Assembly (NCBI GenBank): GCA_028289505.1
Contig: JANQPK010000116.1
Location: 1-16,090, forward strand
Direction of reading: 5' to 3'
DNA: 16,090 nt
Source: Cyclobacteriaceae bacterium
GTDB taxonomy: Bacteria > Bacteroidota > Bacteroidia > Cytophagales > Cyclobacteriaceae
The position numbers and the translations under genes are program-made. Positions 14,490 to 16,090 of this stretch are shown piece by piece. The stretch's first letter is position 1. Every line of letters starts with the position of its first letter. The notes beneath the pieces are model-generated. The model made no database searches, had not been told where the DNA came from, and saw only the letters and a list, made by a program, of their open reading frames with translations.

Positions 14490-16090
14490 GTGAAAACGGA
14501 ATTCAGAAAACTAACACTTATAGCCAGGGAAAGTAAGCGAGAGGCGCTAACCAATGACATGCAGGAATTGGGCCTTTTGCATGTGGTGCAGGAAAGTGTG
14601 GTAATATCTGATAGGGCGGAACAACTTATCCATAAGCAAAACCTAATCAACCGCATGATCAGGCTTTTGGAGCATGAAATTGATCCAGAAGCAACCCGAC
14701 TCACCACTACCAACCGTGAAATAAAGGAAGATGATGTATTGCTGAATGAGCTTCAACTTATTGAAGAAAGAATAGATGGTATTCGAAACAAAATTGAAAA
14801 ACTAGAAAAGCGAAAAGAACGCGTTGCCCCTTGGGGAGATTACGATTACAGCAAGTTCAGCAAGCTAATTGAAAATGGCTTGTTTGTTTACCTGTGTAGA
14901 GCCAACAAAAAGAAGTTTGACCAACTGGATATTAGTAATGCTGTAGTAGAAGCGGTAAACCAGTTGGGGCCGGAAGTGTTTTTTGTAGTGATCACCTCTC
15001 AAAAAGAAATCGATGCCAGCTTCGAGAGTATTCGACTTCCCAAAATTTCTCCTTCAGAGATCATTCTTGAGCTCAATATGTTAAACCAACAGGTTCAACA
15101 ACAAAGGCAGTTACTTCAACAGTATACATCCTATCTTTTTCAACTGAAACAGATGAGAAAGAAAACAGATGACACTCTGGGTCTGGTGAAGATGCAATCC
15201 AATTTTTCCGAGCATTACCAAGGGAGTTTTATTTCGCTAACCGCTTGGTTCCCTGCTTTTAAGGAGAATGAATTGGTTCGGTTTTTAAGAGACCAGAAAG
15301 TGGCTTGGGAAATTCGAGCTCCACAAAAAGGAGAAGATGTTCCAGTGTTGATGAAGAATGCCAAATACCCAAGCCTTTTTGAGCCCATTACCCGCATTTT
15401 CGAACTTCCAAATTATTACGAGACTGATCTTACTCCTTTTCTGGCGGTTTTTTATCCCATATTGTTTGCCTACTGTTTAGGGGATGCGGGCTACGGCTTT
15501 GTGATTGCGGCCATTACTTTCATTGGCTATTTTACTTTTTTAAAAGATAGCCGGAAAACGGCAATCCTAGGCTTTATTTTGGGCACAGTTACCCTTGTTA
15601 TGGGGTTCATCAAATCAGGAAGCTTATTCGGAATCATGCTGTTGCCCGACCACCCTGTAGCTTGGATTAGGAAGTTGTCCAATTGGGTGCTGATCCCGGA
15701 TGACAGCTCAGTGGTTTTTAATGCTTTTAACGTGGCACTCATGATCGGGGTAATTCAGATCATAACCGGAATAATCATCTCAATTCATAACAAACTAATG
15801 TATTCGGGGCAGAAGTATGCGGTAGCGCCATTGGGGAAATTGCTTATTGTAACTAACCTGATTTGGATTTTCCTGGCAGATATGCAGGGCATGCAAGTAT
15901 TAAATGTTCTGGGTGATTTAAGAGTATACTTATTGATTTTTGGAATTGCACTAGTGGTGCTTTTTCATGAACCTGATGTCTCTATTGTCAAACGAATCGG
16001 GACCGCATTTATGCCATTATTCTTCATATTCACGGGAATCTTAGGCGACATATTATCCTACGTACGTTTGTTTGCTTTAGGGTTGGCCTC
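14490..16090 (+). CDS. atpI: V-type ATPase subunit I (membrane stator), 3' end missing
   Basis: The frame is open from GTG at 14490 to the window end (533 complete codons). About 100 residues are probably missing by comparison with the usual length. The GTG start is chosen because the following residues (KTEFRKLTLIARESKREAL) match the subunit I N-terminus and it lies one base after the D stop. The first Met (residue 21) would cut conserved sequence. The cytoplasmic half has two long coiled coils (about 40-100 and 195-235). The membrane half begins near 310 with FLAVFYPILFAYCLGDAGYG (GDAGYG at 331-336) and several further helices. The last part holds GDILSYVRLFALGLA, where Arg 526 is the conserved residue facing the proteolipid ring during ion transfer. 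The proteolipid K gene, which would show H+ or Na+ specificity, lies outside. Confidence 0.95.
   Translation, partial: MKTEFRKLTLIARESKREALTNDMQELGLLHVVQESVVISDRAEQLIHKQNLINRMIRLLEHEIDPEATRLTTTNREIKEDDVLLNELQLIEERIDGIRNKIEKLEKRKERVAPWGDYDYSKFSKLIENGLFVYLCRANKKKFDQLDISNAVVEAVNQLGPEVFFVVITSQKEIDASFESIRLPKISPSEIILELNMLNQQVQQQRQLLQQYTSYLFQLKQMRKKTDDTLGLVKMQSNFSEHYQGSFISLTAWFPAFKENELVRFLRDQKVAWEIRAPQKGEDVPVLMKNAKYPSLFEPITRIFELPNYYETDLTPFLAVFYPILFAYCLGDAGYGFVIAAITFIGYFTFLKDSRKTAILGFILGTVTLVMGFIKSGSLFGIMLLPDHPVAWIRKLSNWVLIPDDSSVVFNAFNVALMIGVIQIITGIIISIHNKLMYSGQKYAVAPLGKLLIVTNLIWIFLADMQGMQVLNVLGDLRVYLLIFGIALVVLFHEPDVSIVKRIGTAFMPLFFIFTGILGDILSYVRLFALGLA

Noticed and set aside
1..16090. Mobile elements, CRISPR arrays, tRNA or rRNA genes
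   Set aside because: No transposase or integrase, no regularly spaced repeats, and no tRNA or rRNA-like sequence were seen; the DNA is explained by densely packed chromosomal genes.

Overview
The window looks like chromosomal DNA of a marine-type Bacteroidota, most likely a Cytophagales-like lineage (inference). The evidence is Bacteroidota-style promoters (TTG, about 19 bp, TAnnTTTG), weak Shine-Dalgarno signals, many secreted proteins and lipoproteins, DUF2490, 2TM-domain and MORN-repeat proteins, and a V-type ATPase operon of the chlamydial/spirochaetal/Bacteroidota layout. I see no mobile element, CRISPR array, tRNA or rRNA.

Region 1 (1-5051). At the left edge is the 3' end of a plus-strand gene that reads like the last strands of an outer-membrane beta-barrel. 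A run of six T's at 130-135 seems to shift it past its natural stop. Next, on the minus strand in transcription order, come a purple-acid-phosphatase-like metallophosphoesterase (5051-3612), a lipoprotein sulfatase with a CTPTR active-site motif (3602-1779), and a DUF1254/DUF1214 lipoprotein (1692-142). The phosphatase and sulfatase genes are 9 bp apart and probably cotranscribed. A perfect 10-bp inverted repeat with a 6-nt loop follows the sulfatase stop and overlaps a consensus -7 promoter element for the DUF1254 gene. All three products should be exported, which fits extracytoplasmic scavenging of sulfate or phosphate esters.

Region 2 (5052-8862). A 188-bp divergent promoter region is followed by three tightly packed plus-strand genes: a 644-aa exported protein with MORN/YwqK-like repeats and a coiled coil, a DUF2490 predicted outer-membrane barrel (ATGA overlap), and an inner-membrane-anchored protein with four C-terminal MORN repeats (3-nt gap). 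Together they could make a three-compartment envelope assembly. This is the least explained part of the window and the best candidate for an undescribed system.

Region 3 (8863-16090). A small 2TM-domain membrane protein lies on the minus strand (9159-8935). Divergent from it is the V-type ATPase operon in the order E, DUF2764, A, B, D, I. It has a textbook promoter at 9301-9330 and overlapping or 1-nt-spaced genes. Subunit I starts with GTG at 14490 and runs off the right edge; the proteolipid K gene would be expected just beyond. No C, F or G subunit gene fits between E and I. DUF2764 sits where a stalk or adaptor subunit would be expected.
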